A stretch of 64,000 nt of DNA from Georhizobium profundi (lineage in GTDB: Bacteria; Pseudomonadota; Alphaproteobacteria; Rhizobiales; Rhizobiaceae), in assembly GCF_003952725.1 (NCBI RefSeq), contig NZ_CP032509.1, positions 3,868,001 to 3,932,000 of the forward strand, in the 5' to 3' direction. Each line of letters begins with the position of its first letter. Within the stretch, counting starts at the first letter, position 1. A model generated the notes under the pieces. That model did no database searches and had not been told where the DNA came from. It saw only the letters and a program-made list of their open reading frames with translations. Both the position numbers and the translations under genes were made by a program. Below, piece after piece: positions 54,771 to 62,880 of the stretch.

Positions 54771-55136
54771 TTAAGCGACGGCCTTGCTCAGATGTCCGAA
54801 AACGGATGTCAGGATGCGGCGATCGAACGGCTTGATCAGGAAGTCGTCGGCACCGGCGCGCTTGCCCTGCATCATCGACTTGAGATCGGCTTCGACGAGG
54901 CAATAGTAGATCCGAACGGCGGCGCCGCCGGGCAGCTGACGCACTGCGCCGATGATTTCCAGCGCATCGGGCATGGTTGCATCGACGATCAGGATATGGG
55001 GCAGCTGCGCCTGGCAGTGCATCAGGGCCTGGTGACCCGTATCAGCTTCGGACACGAGAAAATCGAGGCCGGAGAGAATGCGCTTGGCGACTTTCCGGAT
55101 GACGGACGAATCATCGACGATCATGAGACGCTGCAT
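54771..55136 (-). CDS. Single-domain response regulator
   Basis: 121 residues, a receiver domain alone. Acidic pair Asp8/Asp9 (MIVDDSS), phospho-acceptor Asp52 (LIVDATMPD) and lysine in FLIKPFD are present. The usual Thr/Ser switch residue after beta-4 is missing: the segment reads RIYYCLVEADL, with Leu/Val where Thr/Ser should be. It lacks a DNA-binding domain. Position next to chpT and ctrA suggests a role in the phosphorelay, for example as phosphate sink or ChpT partner, but this is inference. Confidence 0.88.
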   Translation of the reverse strand: MQRLMIVDDSSVIRKVAKRILSGLDFLVSEADTGHQALMHCQAQLPHILIVDATMPDALEIIGAVRQLPGGAAVRIYYCLVEADLKSMMQGKRAGADDFLIKPFDRRILTSVFGHLSKAVA

Positions 55137-55279
55137 GGCACGATCCCTTTCTGTCGGCTTTGGACCTGAACCGTCCAGCCGTTCTTGATGGATCGTACCT
55201 TAGCGCGCTCTTGCGAATATTCTCTCAACGTACAGGCTTAACGGTTGCTTGCCGTAGCGGGGCGAGCAACCGACCGGGT

Positions 55280-55921
55280 TCAGACCGGTTCGGCGACGAA
55301 CGTGACCGCTTCGCCATCGGACGAGGCGCTGATTCGCATGCCGGCCTCGTCGGCGAGGAGAACAGTGTAATAGGGCTGGATCGAATGGGCATCGACCGGC
55401 TCGTCGAGTTCGCCGGAATGGATCTCCAGGAATTTCGGCGGCACGCGGACCATGCGGCCCTTCGAGATCAGACGGAAGCGCGGGGTCGTCTCGAGATCTT
55501 CCAAATGGATGTCGATGTTGCCACCACGCGGGATCGCGCCATAGGCCACGAGGAACAGGTTCAAGAGCAGCTTGACCTTGTTCTTGGGGATGATGGCACG
55601 CGGTCCGTTCCATGTGATCGTGGTCTTTGCGTCGGCGCCGACATAGTCTTCGGTCGCCTTCTGCGCTTCGCCGGTGTCGATTGAGGCACCGACAGAACCG
55701 GACGCGCCGAAGGCCAGGCGGGCAAATTTCAGGCGAACCGATGCATTGAGCGCGCTTTGGCGAATGAGATCCATCGCCTCGACATCGGCACCGCCCTCGT
55801 CGAGAAGTTCCAGGCCATTGTTGATCGCACCCACCGGCGAGATGATATCGTGGCACACCCGGCTGCAGAGAAGCGCGGCGAGATCCGGCCCGGCAAGTGT
55901 GAGATTCGGATTTCTAGACAT
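55280..55921 (-). CDS. chpT: Histidine phosphotransferase ChpT
   Basis: 213 residues. The N-terminal dimerisation helices carry the phosphorylated His24 in SRVCHDIISPVGAINNGLELL. The C-terminal half is a degenerate HATPase-like fold (PKNKVKLLLNLFLVAYGAIP, RGGNIDIHLED). ChpT relays phosphate from CckA to CtrA and CpdR. The start at 55919-55921 fits the family; the frame to 55993 is an extension without similarity. Divergent from the DUF1134 gene. Confidence 0.94.
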   Translation of the reverse strand: MSRNPNLTLAGPDLAALLCSRVCHDIISPVGAINNGLELLDEGGADVEAMDLIRQSALNASVRLKFARLAFGASGSVGASIDTGEAQKATEDYVGADAKTTITWNGPRAIIPKNKVKLLLNLFLVAYGAIPRGGNIDIHLEDLETTPRFRLISKGRMVRVPPKFLEIHSGELDEPVDAHSIQPYYTVLLADEAGMRISASSDGEAVTFVAEPV

Positions 55922-56042
55922 ATCTTCTCCATGCGGCGTGGCGACGATCAGATCGGGGCGCGGCCGAAACCTAGTGCGCGAAGCTGGTGCCAAGGTGACG
56001 CGTGGCGCTCTTCCCCGTCACCCCCTTTGATCCGATTTTAGG

Positions 56043-56057
56043 TAAACCGTTTCTTAA
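56043..56057. promoter_or_regulatory. CtrA-box candidate between chpT and DUF1134 gene
   Basis: TAAA-N7-TTAA, one mismatch from TTAA-N7-TTAA, 58-72 bp upstream of the DUF1134 start and 122-136 bp from chpT. Regulation by CtrA is inferred. Confidence 0.5.
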
Positions 56058-56114
56058 TCTGACGCGACGAAAATGCCGCTTCGTCCCTTTCCGGGTCCAT
56101 CGAAGGAGAGTTTG

Positions 56115-56705
56115 ATGTCGAGGATGCTTCTCGTCGCCCGCCGGGTTCTGTTCGCCATCGCGATGATCGCCGGCGCGTTCGCTTATTCCTTGCCTGCCAA
56201 CGCACAGCAGCAGCAAGATTCCGGTGAATACAGCATGCAGGAGATCGTCGACGCCGGTCACGATTTCTTCGGCTCGACCTCCGGTGGTCTCGCCAAGGTC
56301 ATCGAGCAGGCGTTCCAGTCCTATGGCCTGCCCAATGGCTACGTGCTTGGCGAGGAAGCCGGCGGCGCCTTCATCGGCGGCCTGACCTATGGCGAAGGCC
56401 AGCTGCACACCAAGAACGCCGGCAGTCACAATCTCTTCTGGCAGGGCCCGTCCCTCGGTCTCGATTACGGCGGCCAGGGCGCTCGCACGATGATGCTCGT
56501 CTACGACCTGCCGAGCATCAACGGTGTCTACGGCCGCTTTGCCGGCGTCGGTGGGTCGGCTTTCGTGGTTGCGGGCGTCGGCATGCAGGTGATGCGCCGC
56601 GATCAGGTTCTGCTGGTTCCGATCCGCACCGGCGTCGGTGCGCGCCTCGGGCTGAACATCGGCTACCTGAAACTGACATCGTCGCCGACCTGGAATCCGT
56701 TCTGA
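56115..56705 (+). CDS. DUF1134 exported protein
   Basis: 196 residues. Signal peptide about 1-30 (LPANAQQQQ). The mature domain is DUF1134: MQEIVDAGHDFFGSTSGGLAKVIEQAFQSYG, GYVLGEEAGGAFIGGLTYGEG, DYGGQGARTMMLVYDLP and the C-terminal VRIGTGVGARLGLNIGYLKLT-like stretch. The family is conserved in alphaproteobacteria with unknown function, probably periplasmic. AAGGAGAG precedes the ATG. Confidence 0.9.
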   Translation: MSRMLLVARRVLFAIAMIAGAFAYSLPANAQQQQDSGEYSMQEIVDAGHDFFGSTSGGLAKVIEQAFQSYGLPNGYVLGEEAGGAFIGGLTYGEGQLHTKNAGSHNLFWQGPSLGLDYGGQGARTMMLVYDLPSINGVYGRFAGVGGSAFVVAGVGMQVMRRDQVLLVPIRTGVGARLGLNIGYLKLTSSPTWNPF

Positions 56706-56757
56706 GGCTTGGCTGTTTACCCGACGCTTACCATTGAAAGCGTTATGGCGGGACGGA

Positions 56758-56778
56758 GCGAGCCCGCGTGGGGCTCGC
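56758..56778 (+). terminator. Possible hairpin after DUF1134 gene
   Basis: GCGAGCCC-GCGTG-GGGCTCGC, perfect 8-bp arms; no T-run. It may terminate or attenuate between the two same-strand genes. Confidence 0.35.
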
Positions 56779-56956
56779 AGCTGCGCCAGTTGGCGTTGCA
56801 ATTATTGCCTTGAAAACAGTGCGGTAGCGGTAAGCCGCTTGCCGGGTTGGGGATTAACCTAAACCGACCCTCACCTTTCTCGGTGATTTCTTTTGAAACC
56901 GTTTTGCGATAGACCAGTTTCGGGTAGGGACACCCTCTTATTGGTCTGACGCAACC

Positions 56957-58153
56957 ATGGTCGAGTTTGTATTGCTCTTTGCATTGGGCTTCTTGTCAGC
57001 CCTGCTGCTCGGCCTCGTCCTGGCGCCGGCCGTGTTCGGCCGAGTCGTGCGCTACACCGAAAAACGCGTTTACGCGACCGTCCCGATCAGCAGCCGTGAA
57101 CTCAAGGCCGCCCGCGACATGGAGCGCGCCGCGTTTGCGGTCGAGAACAGCCGCGTCTCCATTTCTCTTCGTAACGAGCGCGATCGGCGCGTGGGCGAAT
57201 CTAAAAGAGCGGACGAGCTGGCGAGCAAAGTGGGGGCTATGCGCGGCGAGATTTCCGAGCTCACCCAGCAGATCAACTCCTTGAGCATCGACGCTGCCGA
57301 TCTTCGGTCTTCCAACCGCCAGGAGCGTGAGCGCGCGGATGCGCTGCGGCTCGCGCTATCGGAGACGGAAGAGCGGCTTTCACGCGTGGAAGAAGAGCGA
57401 CGCTCGCTCAGCAGCAGCACACGGCGCCTTTCAAGCGATCTGGAGGCAATGCGCATCGATCTTGCCACCCGCGAGACCGAAGTGGAGAGCCTCCGTTCCT
57501 CGCTCGATATGGCTGTCGAAGAGCGTCGGCGTCTGCGCGACGCGACAAATGCCGCTGAAACCCGCAGCAAGGATCTGCAGTTTCGCCTTGAGCGCGAAGA
57601 AGGCCGCAGCGCTGCGCTCGAGGCTCGTCTCACCGAAAACCTCGCGAAGATCGTCGATCAGGAAAGCACGATCGAGCGGCGCACTGCCGAGATCGCGCGC
57701 CTTCGCGACCGGCTCAAGACTGCGACGGCCGATCTGCGTGCACTCGAAAAAGCCGGCCAGAAGCTCAATGAGGAAAGCCGCGTGGCGCTGAACGGCACCG
57801 AACAATCAAAGGGCCTGCCGATGGAGATCAACGGACAGTCGAACGACGCTTCCAGCGAAGACAGCGCGCAGGCCTCCAAGATCGCCATCAGCCAGCGCGT
57901 CGAACGCCTGCGTGCACGCCACACGGCTCTCGTCGACCGGCTCGTCGCTGCGAACGATAGCGACGGCGACCAGGAACTGAGAAGCGAGATCAAGGAAATC
58001 GCGGCCAGCATGATCAGCCTGACGGCTGCCCGTGAAGGCGCGTCCTCTCCGATCTATGCGATCCTTGGCAATGTGGAAGCCGAACAGGGCGGGAATTTCG
58101 ACGCTGCACGCCAGAGCCTTGCGACCCGGGCTGCGGCCCAGCTTCACGAATAA
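56957..58153 (+). CDS. Membrane-anchored coiled-coil protein, function unknown
   Basis: 398 residues. One N-terminal membrane helix (FVLLFALGFLSALLLGLVLAPAVFG) is followed by about 230 residues of continuous heptad-rich helix (roughly 45-275), highly charged with Glu/Arg/Ser, then a polar region and a helical C-terminal domain (SQRVERLRARHTALVDRLVAA, SEIKEIAASMISLTAA). Architecture resembles bacterial scaffold or polarity proteins, but no family is recognised. Its own promoter region of 251 bp precedes it. Function cannot be assigned. Confidence 0.8.
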   Translation: MVEFVLLFALGFLSALLLGLVLAPAVFGRVVRYTEKRVYATVPISSRELKAARDMERAAFAVENSRVSISLRNERDRRVGESKRADELASKVGAMRGEISELTQQINSLSIDAADLRSSNRQERERADALRLALSETEERLSRVEEERRSLSSSTRRLSSDLEAMRIDLATRETEVESLRSSLDMAVEERRRLRDATNAAETRSKDLQFRLEREEGRSAALEARLTENLAKIVDQESTIERRTAEIARLRDRLKTATADLRALEKAGQKLNEESRVALNGTEQSKGLPMEINGQSNDASSEDSAQASKIAISQRVERLRARHTALVDRLVAANDSDGDQELRSEIKEIAASMISLTAAREGASSPIYAILGNVEAEQGGNFDAARQSLATRAAAQLHE

Positions 58154-58176
58154 TCCTCGAACGGCTTCCCGGTCGG

Positions 58177-59019
58177 CTAACCCAGCCGTCCCATCTTCAA
58201 AGCGAGATCGTGGAGCGCCAGCGCGGCTGCCGTCGCCAGATTGAGGCTGTCGACGCCCGGCGCCTGGCGAATGCGAACGCTCGACGTGCGACTTAGGAGC
58301 GCAGCCGGCAACCCCTCACCCTCGGTGCCGACGACGATCGCCATGCGCCTGGTTGACGCGACGGCCTCGATCGTCGTTTCCCCACGAGGAGACAGGGTGA
58401 GAATCGCGAAATTCTCCGCTGCCAGTTTTCCCAGCAAGGCCTCAGGCGTTTGCTCGCGCGCAAAAGGCACACGCAGCGCATGTCCGACCGATACGCGGAT
58501 CGCCTTGCGGTAAAGCGGGTCGCAGCTTTGCCCATCCAGGAGCAGCGCGTCGGCGCCGAAGGCGGCAGCGTTGCGAAACAGTGCACCCATATTGTCGTGG
58601 TTCGAGATGCCGACCGCGACCAGCACCAACGCGCTTTCCGGCATTGCGGACAGGAGAGACGCGCCTGTGACCGGGTCAGGTACGCGTCCAAGTGCCAGGA
58701 CGCCACGATGCATGGGAAATCCCGTTATTTCATCCATCACGGGGCGCGGAACGACCATCAGCGGCACGTCGTCTGGAAATCGGTCGAGCAGGCTCGCGAT
58801 ACCGGCGAGCCGGTTTTCAAGAACGAGCAGCATTTCAGCCGATGGCCGTCCGGGCTTGCCGTGGACATCCGCCAGCACGTTGAGCACCACGGTGCCTTCC
58901 GCCACGAAGCGCTGCTCGCGCCCGACCAAATCCCGTTCGCGGATATTGCGAAACGGCGCGACACGGGGGTCGTCGGCGTCCTCGATGCGGATCAGACGCC
59001 GGCCGATCGACGCGTTCAT
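58177..59019 (-). CDS. TrmH/SpoU-family RNA 2'-O-methyltransferase
   Basis: 280 residues. The SPOUT knot motifs are visible: VGISNHDNMGALFRNAAAFGADALLLD (motif 1), AIVVGTEGEGLP (motif 2) and RIRQAPGVDSLNLATAAALALHDL (motif 3, with the Asn of S-L-N). The N-terminal extension FRNIRERDLVGREQRFVAEG is like the RlmB/TrmH substrate-binding domain. It probably methylates a ribose in tRNA or rRNA; the exact site is unknown. It overlaps the upstream small membrane gene by ATGA. Confidence 0.9.
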   Translation of the reverse strand: MNASIGRRLIRIEDADDPRVAPFRNIRERDLVGREQRFVAEGTVVLNVLADVHGKPGRPSAEMLLVLENRLAGIASLLDRFPDDVPLMVVPRPVMDEITGFPMHRGVLALGRVPDPVTGASLLSAMPESALVLVAVGISNHDNMGALFRNAAAFGADALLLDGQSCDPLYRKAIRVSVGHALRVPFAREQTPEALLGKLAAENFAILTLSPRGETTIEAVASTRRMAIVVGTEGEGLPAALLSRTSSVRIRQAPGVDSLNLATAAALALHDLALKMGRLG

Positions 59020-59408
59020 TGACCGATCGAGATCTCTGCCACGATGCGATCCTCGACGATGTCGAAGACATAGGCCATCGATGCGCCTTCCCCGCTCGTG
59101 CCGAAGAAGAGAATGCGGCTTCCGTCGAGCGAAACCGTGGAAACCGTGAAGCCATCCGGCAAGGTTGCTTCCGCTGTCGCGACCGCACCTTCGGCAGGGA
59201 AGATCGTGTCTCCGGACGACGGCATCGCCACCTCCGCCTCGTCCGTTTCGGAAATCCGATAGACAATGGCGACCAGCACGGCCATAACGCCGATGAACAT
59301 GATGCCGATGGATACGGCAAGGAGGCGCACCATCTTGCGCCGAACCTTTTCAACCTCCGGATCGAGCGGCTGTTCTTCAAGCTCCGGCGGCGTTTCCATC
59401 TTCGACAT
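59016..59408 (-). CDS. Small single-pass membrane protein, function unknown
   Basis: 130 residues. A cytoplasmic acidic N-terminus (ETPPELEEQPLDPEVEKVRRK) leads to one membrane helix (LLAVSIGIMFIGVMAVLVAIVY, about 32-53) and an outer domain with TVSTVSLDGSRILFFGTSGE and a C-terminal VFDIVEDRIVAEISIG strand pattern. The outer domain resembles a beta-sheet repeat as in WD/PQQ folds, but is too short to assign. The ATG at 59406-59408 has GAAGGG seven bases upstream; a TTG at 59414 is an alternative. Coupled to the TrmH gene. Confidence 0.75.
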   Translation of the reverse strand: MSKMETPPELEEQPLDPEVEKVRRKMVRLLAVSIGIMFIGVMAVLVAIVYRISETDEAEVAMPSSGDTIFPAEGAVATAEATLPDGFTVSTVSLDGSRILFFGTSGEGASMAYVFDIVEDRIVAEISIGQ

Positions 59409-59450
59409 CGTCAACCCTTCACGCGGCCAAGCCGCCTTTCAATCAGTGTC

Positions 59451-60488
59451 ATGGCCGAACCCTTTAACGAAGCGACATCCGATAAGAAAGTGCTGACGGC
59501 GGGCGAAGAGGCCAGCGGACGGCTGGATGTCTGGCTTGCCGCCGAGTTCGGCGACGACCTTTCTCGCAGCCGCCTAAAGGCGCTGATCAAGGAAGGCGCG
59601 GTGACGCTGAACGGCCAGCCTGCCACCGATCCGCACAAGAAGATCAGACCCGGCGACACCGTCGTGGTCGACATCCCGCCGGCGGAAGATCCCGAGCCGC
59701 AGGGCGAAGCGATCCCGCTCGACATCCTCTACGAAGACGACGATCTCATCGTCATCATGAAGCCGGCGGGCCTCGTCGTTCATCCGGCGGCCGGCAACTG
59801 GACGGGCACTCTGGTCAATGCGCTGATCCATCACTGCGGCGACAGTCTTTCCGGCATTGGTGGCGTTCGCCGGCCAGGCATCGTGCATCGGCTGGACAAG
59901 GACACGACCGGCGTGATGGTGGTCGCCAAGAACGACGCCGCCCACAAGGGTCTCGCCGCACAGTTTGCAGACCACGGCCGCACGGGCAGCCTCGAGCGCG
60001 CCTATGTGGCGCTCGTCTGGGGTCAGCCGGACCGGATGGCGGGCACGATCGACGCGCCGCTCGGACGCAGCAATGACCGCGTGCGCCGCGCCGTGCGCAA
60101 GGATCTGAGCGGCGACGCCCAGGAAGCGATCACGCATTTCCGCGTCACCGATCGCTTCGGCGCCGCCAATGACGCCACCGCTCTGGCGAGCCTCGTCGAA
60201 TGCCGCTTGGAAACTGGTCGCACACACCAGATTCGCGTGCACATGACCCATATCGGCCATCCGCTGATCGGTGACCAGGATTATGGCGCTGCGATGCGGA
60301 CGAAGTCGAACCGGCTGCCAACAGATCTCAAGGTTAAGGTCGACAGCTTTCCCCGCCAGGCGCTCCACGCCTTCCTTCTGGCGTTCGAACATCCCGTGAC
60401 GGGTGAGGACTTGCGGTTCGAAGCGCCCGTGCCCGCCGATCTCGCCGGGTTGATCGACGCGTTTCGGCAAATTCCGCGAGCCAGCTGA
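59451..60488 (+). CDS. RluD-family pseudouridine synthase
   Basis: 345 residues. An S4-like N-terminal domain (GRLDVWLAAEFGDDLSRSRLKALIKEGAVTLNG) is followed by the catalytic domain with HRLDKDTTG (catalytic Asp149), VVHPAAGN and ECRLETGRTHQIRVHM. RluD makes pseudouridines 1911/1915/1917 in 23S rRNA; RluA and RluC relatives are possible. The ATG at 59451 is at the conserved N-terminus. It is upstream of rpoH on the same strand. Confidence 0.92.
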   Translation: MAEPFNEATSDKKVLTAGEEASGRLDVWLAAEFGDDLSRSRLKALIKEGAVTLNGQPATDPHKKIRPGDTVVVDIPPAEDPEPQGEAIPLDILYEDDDLIVIMKPAGLVVHPAAGNWTGTLVNALIHHCGDSLSGIGGVRRPGIVHRLDKDTTGVMVVAKNDAAHKGLAAQFADHGRTGSLERAYVALVWGQPDRMAGTIDAPLGRSNDRVRRAVRKDLSGDAQEAITHFRVTDRFGAANDATALASLVECRLETGRTHQIRVHMTHIGHPLIGDQDYGAAMRTKSNRLPTDLKVKVDSFPRQALHAFLLAFEHPVTGEDLRFEAPVPADLAGLIDAFRQIPRAS

Positions 60489-60564
60489 AACAAAGCACGC
60501 GATCGGCGGTTACCGTCACGACCATTGACGGAGCGTTCACGCATTTGCGTTTGCGGTAACACCG

Positions 60565-60596
60565 CTTGATCCGCGTTTCGGCCGTATTTATCTCTA
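60565..60596 (+). promoter_or_regulatory. rpoH promoter candidate, same layout as groESL promoter
   Basis: CTTGAT (60565-60570), 16 bp, TTTATCTCTA (60587-60596), closely matching CTTGAC-N16-CCTATCTCCG before groES. This would place rpoH partly under heat-shock sigma control. Just upstream, GCGGT-AAC-ACCGC forms a short inverted repeat (60553-60565). Confidence 0.5.
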
Positions 60597-60688
60597 AACT
60601 CAAAGCGTGTCGGTCGACAGACGACATGACATAATTGGCCTGCCCAAGCGTATGTGGGGGCCAAAAAACATTTGGAAAGGGTGCTCAT

Positions 60689-61594
60689 ATGGCCCGCAAT
60701 ACATTGCCATCCATTTCTTCCGGTGAAGGCGGCCTCAACCGCTACCTCGAAGAAATCCGCAAGTTCCCGATGCTGCAGCCGCAGGAAGAATACATGCTCG
60801 GCAAGCGCTATCAGGAGCATGGCGACCGCGAAGCTGCCCACCGATTGGTGACCAGCCACCTTCGTCTAGTGGCGAAGATCGCGATGGGCTACCGCGGTTA
60901 TGGCCTGCCGATCGGCGAAGTCGTTTCCGAGGGCAATGTCGGCCTCATGCAGGCCGTCAAGAAGTTCGATCCGGAGCGTGGGTTCCGCCTGGCGACTTAC
61001 GCCATGTGGTGGATCAAGGCGTCCATTCAGGAGTATATTCTGCGTTCGTGGTCGCTCGTGAAAATGGGCACGACCGCCAACCAGAAGCGGCTTTTCTTCA
61101 ACCTGCGCAAGCTTAAGGGCAAGATGCAGGCACTGGAGGAAGGCGATCTGCGGCCTGACCAAGTTTCCCACATTGCGACGACGCTCAACGTCTCCGAGGA
61201 CGAGGTCGTCTCGATGAACCGCCGTCTTTCGGGCGATGCGTCGCTCAACGCGCCGATCCGCGCAACAGAAGGCGAATCCGGTCAGTGGCAGGATTGGCTC
61301 GTTGACGACAGCGAAAGCCAGGAAGACATGCTGATCGAGCAGGACGAGCTCGACGATCGCCGCTCCATGCTCGCCGGCGCGCTCAACGTGCTGAACGAGC
61401 GCGAGCGTCGTATTTTCGAGGCCCGCCGGCTTTCGGAGAACCCGATCACGCTGGAAGACCTTTCCGGCGAGTTCGACATCAGCCGCGAACGCGTGCGCCA
61501 GATCGAAGTCCGTGCTTTCGAGAAGGTGCAGGAGGCGGTGAAGAAGACCGCCGCCGAGCGCGCCAAGGCTCTCCGCGTCGTCGAAGACGCTTAA
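60689..61594 (+). CDS. rpoH: RNA polymerase heat-shock sigma factor RpoH (sigma-32)
   Basis: 301 residues. Region 2: TSHLRLVAKIAMGYRGYGLPIGEVVSEGNVGLMQAVKKFDPERGFRLATYAMWWIKASIQEYILRSWSLVK. The RpoH box is recognisable at QKRLFFNLRKLK. Region 4 carries LEDLSGEFDISRERVRQIEVRAFEKV. This is a sigma-32, not RpoD, by length and the RpoH box. Rhizobia often have two RpoH; which one this is cannot be told. GGAAAGG precedes the ATG. Confidence 0.97.
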   Translation: MARNTLPSISSGEGGLNRYLEEIRKFPMLQPQEEYMLGKRYQEHGDREAAHRLVTSHLRLVAKIAMGYRGYGLPIGEVVSEGNVGLMQAVKKFDPERGFRLATYAMWWIKASIQEYILRSWSLVKMGTTANQKRLFFNLRKLKGKMQALEEGDLRPDQVSHIATTLNVSEDEVVSMNRRLSGDASLNAPIRATEGESGQWQDWLVDDSESQEDMLIEQDELDDRRSMLAGALNVLNERERRIFEARRLSENPITLEDLSGEFDISRERVRQIEVRAFEKVQEAVKKTAAERAKALRVVEDA

Positions 61595-61607
61595 ACACCC
61601 ACTAAGC

Positions 61608-61630
61608 GATGCGCCGCTCAGCGGCGCATC
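61608..61630. terminator. Hairpin between rpoH and yceI
   Basis: GATGCGCCGCT-C-AGCGGCGCATC, perfect 11-bp arms, between convergent genes and overlapping the yceI stop. No T-run, so weak as terminator evidence. Confidence 0.45.
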
Positions 61631-62205
61631 GTCTCCAGTTGCATGTCGAAGCGGACGACGTTCGAATAGATCGGCGTGCCGACTTCCATGCCGAAAGGCG
61701 ACCGCATGATGTCGCCCGTTACCCGAAACTGCAGCGACCCCGGCCCCTCGCCTGTGAGCGCCACGTCGAAATCGGCTTCGGCGCTCTTGCCGCGTGCCGT
61801 GACGATGCCGTGGACGACCGCCGTATCTGGCCCGGTCAGCCTGACGTCGATCGATCGGAAACTCACGACGTCATAATTTGCGGTATCGAACACCGCAGCC
61901 GAGCGCAGAAAGTCATCGATACGCTGCTGGCCGGTCGACACACTTTCCGGATAGAGATCGAAGATCACGACCGAGCGGGATGGATCGGCGGCATTCAGTT
62001 GCAACGTTCCGGTGAATGTCGCGAACTCGCCGGCAATGCCGCCGCCGCCAACCTGGCCGACCGAGAACCGGATCTGCGAATTGTCGGCCACCCGGTAGCT
62101 GCCCGCTGCCTCTTCCAAAGTGATCGCGAATGACGGTGAGACGGCGGTAGGGCCGTATAGCGTCGCACCGGCGACAGCCATTGCTCCGATTACCCACGCA
62201 CGCAT
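61618..62205 (-). CDS. YceI-family periplasmic protein
   Basis: 195 residues with a signal peptide (SPSFA/ITL). The YceI lipocalin-like barrel pattern is present: AGSYRVADNSQIRFSVGQVGGGGIAGEFATFTGTL and FRSIDVRLTGPDTAVVHGIVTARG. YceI proteins bind isoprenoid quinone-like molecules. It lies 33 bp downstream of a cytochrome b561 gene, the same pairing as yceJ-yceI in E. coli. GGAGG precedes the ATG. Confidence 0.9.
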   Translation of the reverse strand: MRAWVIGAMAVAGATLYGPTAVSPSFAITLEEAAGSYRVADNSQIRFSVGQVGGGGIAGEFATFTGTLQLNAADPSRSVVIFDLYPESVSTGQQRIDDFLRSAAVFDTANYDVVSFRSIDVRLTGPDTAVVHGIVTARGKSAEADFDVALTGEGPGSLQFRVTGDIMRSPFGMEVGTPIYSNVVRFDMQLETMRR

Positions 62206-62238
62206 GGCAGCATCCTCCAGAGCTCAATCCCGTTCGTT

Positions 62239-62817
62239 CTACCGGTCGTTTCCGGCAGATTGGCGGCACCGCGGCAGCATTCGCGCCATCGTGCCATCCC
62301 GCCACCGGAAATGATGCATGAGGGCGGCAGCGATGTGGATGGCGACGACGATCGCCGTGCCATAGGCGAGCCAGCGATGCACGGCGATCGCCCGCCTTTC
62401 CGCATCGTCGCCGGGAACGAGTGGCAGATGCGGCACGACGAAAAGGTTGAAGGCGAAGGTCGGGACGGCCAGCGGCGAAACCGACACGATGATCCATCCT
62501 GCAAACGCGATGAGGATCGGGGCAAAGAGCAGGGAGCGATGCACCACGTGTGCCGCCAGCACCGAACCGCGAACATTCAGGTTCACTGGCCTTGTTTCAA
62601 CCAGCACCCAAACCAGTCGTAGCGCGCTCAAGAGAAGAAGCAGAAGGCCGAAGCTCTTGTGCCACTGATAGGCCCAGAACGTCGCGACAGCCGTTTCCGG
62701 CAAAATTCGCGTCATGACAACGCCGAGCAGGATCTGCGCCAGGAAAACGAGTGCGATCAGCCAGTGAAGGCCGATCGACACGCTGCCGTAACCCGCTCGG
62801 TCGTTCCGCAACCGCAT
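62239..62817 (-). CDS. Cytochrome b561 (YceJ-like)
   Basis: 192 residues with four hydrophobic helices. Heme-ligand candidates are His18 (IGLHWLIALV), His54 (AYQWHKSFGL), and later His in AVHRWLAYG and AIHIAAALMHHFRW. It is a di-heme membrane electron carrier. Paired with yceI downstream, it probably transfers electrons to or from a quinone-related partner. Confidence 0.9.
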   Translation of the reverse strand: MRLRNDRAGYGSVSIGLHWLIALVFLAQILLGVVMTRILPETAVATFWAYQWHKSFGLLLLLLSALRLVWVLVETRPVNLNVRGSVLAAHVVHRSLLFAPILIAFAGWIIVSVSPLAVPTFAFNLFVVPHLPLVPGDDAERRAIAVHRWLAYGTAIVVAIHIAAALMHHFRWRDGTMARMLPRCRQSAGNDR

Positions 62818-62880
62818 GACGCACAGCCTTCAAGCACTGAAGCTCGTTCAGCGACCGGCCATGTCCAGGCGGTACCGGTC

